Assembly (NCBI GenBank): GCA_041485125.1
Contig: JBGPIT010000085.1
Location: 1 to 14,866, forward strand
Direction: 5' to 3'
Origin: JBGPIT01 sp041485125
GTDB taxonomy: Bacteria > Desulfobacterota > Binatia > UTPRO1
Length of the DNA: 14,866 bases
Within the stretch, counting starts at the first letter, position 1, and each line of letters starts with the position of its first letter. This document shows positions 13,984 to 14,866 of the stretch, in pieces. Under the pieces are notes generated by a model. That model was not told where the DNA came from. It ran no database searches and saw nothing but the letters and a program-made list of their open reading frames with translations. The translations under genes and the position numbers were made by a program.

Positions 13984-14866
13984 TCACGCCAACTTTTTCA
14001 TTTTGGTCCGAAGCATCCGCTCCGAAACATGGCCTGTCTTCTCGCCGTGCGGCGCGGTCGCGCGCTGCATCCGACCGACGGCGCCGAGCACCGCTCGCAA
14101 TGAAGCCGTCATGAGATTGGCGTCGCGACCGACGCCGAAGATCGGACCCGCCCCGGCCGCGCGCATTTCGACGTAGGCGATCGCGGTCGCGTCGGCGCCC
14201 TCGCCGAGGGCGTGCTCGTGGTAGTCGACGACGCGCAGATCGAGGCCGGTCTCGGTGCGGAGCGCGGCCGTGACGGCGTCGATCGGCCCGTTGCCACGTC
14301 CGGTGATCACGCGACACCTGCCGTCCACCACGATCGTCGCGTCGATCCCGCAGCCGGTCGCGTCCTCGACGATCCGATGCTCGAGGAGACGCCAGCCGTC
14401 CCGGTCGTCGAGATACTCGGCCTCGAACACCCGGCGGATCGCGTCGGAGGAGAGCTCCTCGCCGGTTGCCTCGGTGATCCGTTGCACCACCGCCGCGACC
14501 TCGACCTGCATGGCGCGCGGCAGGCGCAGGCCGTGATCCCGCTCGAGGAGGTACGCGACGCCGCCCTTCCCCGACTGGCTGTTCACACGGATCACGGCCT
14601 CGTAGCTGCGCCCGACGTCGGCGGGATCGATGGGCAAATACGGCACCTCCCAGAGCTCGCTCGTGCTCGTCCGCAGCGCGGCGAAGCCCTTGTTGATCGC
14701 GTCCTGATGCGAGCCCGAGAACGCGGTGTACACCAGTGTGCCGGCGTAGGGGTGGCGCGGGTGGACAGGCAGACGATTGCAGTACTCGGCGACCGCGACG
14801 AGCGCGTCGATGTCGTCGATCGCCAGCTCGGGATCGACGCCCTGCGAGAAGAGATTCAGCGCCAGC
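13984..14866 (-). CDS. leuA: 2-isopropylmalate synthase, C-terminal part (5' end beyond window)
   Basis: The visible 293 residues run from the window edge to a TGA at 13986-13984. Upstream of the first reported start the frame continues (LALNLFSQGVDPELAIDDID, then EYCNRLPVHPRHPYAGTL), so the gene is cut by the edge, not started inside. The joining region YTAFSGSHQDAI and the block LWEVPYLPIDPADVGRSYEA match the longer LeuA form of Actinobacteria and many Proteobacteria. Further on, RVNSQSGKGGVAYLLE leads to the C-terminal regulatory domain with TGRGNGPIDAVTAAL and HALGEGADATAIAYVEM, which binds leucine for feedback inhibition. The enzyme condenses acetyl-CoA with 2-oxoisovalerate, the first committed step to leucine. 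The catalytic barrel is mostly outside the window. The end sits 85 bp before the Cys-rich gene, on the same strand. Confidence 0.94.
   Translation of the reverse strand, partial: LALNLFSQGVDPELAIDDIDALVAVAEYCNRLPVHPRHPYAGTLVYTAFSGSHQDAINKGFAALRTSTSELWEVPYLPIDPADVGRSYEAVIRVNSQSGKGGVAYLLERDHGLRLPRAMQVEVAAVVQRITEATGEELSSDAIRRVFEAEYLDDRDGWRLLEHRIVEDATGCGIDATIVVDGRCRVITGRGNGPIDAVTAALRTETGLDLRVVDYHEHALGEGADATAIAYVEMRAAGAGPIFGVGRDANLMTASLRAVLGAVGRMQRATAPHGEKTGHVSERMLRTKMKKLA

Overview
The window is uniformly GC-rich (by eye around 70% G+C), densely coded and free of RNA genes, CRISPR arrays, insertion sequences or phage genes. It reads as an ordinary chromosomal stretch from a GC-rich, Gram-negative-type bacterium: it has a lipoprotein-type periplasmic Cu/Zn superoxide dismutase and an ABC exporter with a periplasmic adaptor. 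The Cys-rich secreted protein, the thiolase and MaoC genes, and the mix of proteobacterial-like and HemQ-type heme genes would suit an uncultured deltaproteobacterial-type lineage such as Binatota or Myxococcota-like groups. That placement is inference, not proof.

Layout. (1) 1-1392 (+): C-terminal part of an Lhr-type large DNA helicase, cut by the window edge. (2) 1415-2473 (-): fused DUF523/TudS + DUF1722 protein, a RudS-type tRNA 4-thiouridine desulfidase; it is convergent with lhr and divergent from (3) 2531-3046 (+), sodC. (4) 4842-3148 (-): a DUF4149 four-helix membrane protein, then hemQ/chdC (coproheme decarboxylase) under its own consensus-like promoter placed so that the mRNA should be leaderless, then a small HNH nuclease 11 nt downstream. 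(5) 4911-5786 (+): a double-hotdog MaoC-like acyl dehydratase. (6) 6025-6984 (+): a secreted polysaccharide deacetylase preceded by a hairpin-rich leader. (7) 11309-6989 (-): a four-gene ABC exporter operon (ATPase, two FtsX/MacB permeases, HlyD-type adaptor) with ATGA and TGATG start/stop overlaps. (8) 12555-11377 (-): a thiolase. (9) 13898-12717 (-): a secreted protein with 32 cysteines, with a perfect 20-bp palindrome next to its ribosome binding site and a strong hairpin after its stop. (10) 14866-13984 (-): C-terminal half of 2-isopropylmalate synthase (LeuA), cut by the window edge.

How the genes fit together. The first third has a loose oxidative, light and nucleic-acid damage theme (Lhr helicase, s4U-removing RudS, SodC, HNH nuclease, and heme synthesis by the peroxide-dependent HemQ). 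The middle and right parts are lipid/acyl-CoA metabolism (MaoC, thiolase), envelope and export functions (deacetylase, ABC exporter, secreted Cys-rich protein) and leucine synthesis. I did not find a clearly new multigene system. The points most worth a second look are the predicted leaderless hemQ promoter and its operon with DUF4149 and HNH genes, the MaoC protein lacking the usual catalytic Asp, the structured leader of the deacetylase, and the Cys-rich protein with its palindromic leader.
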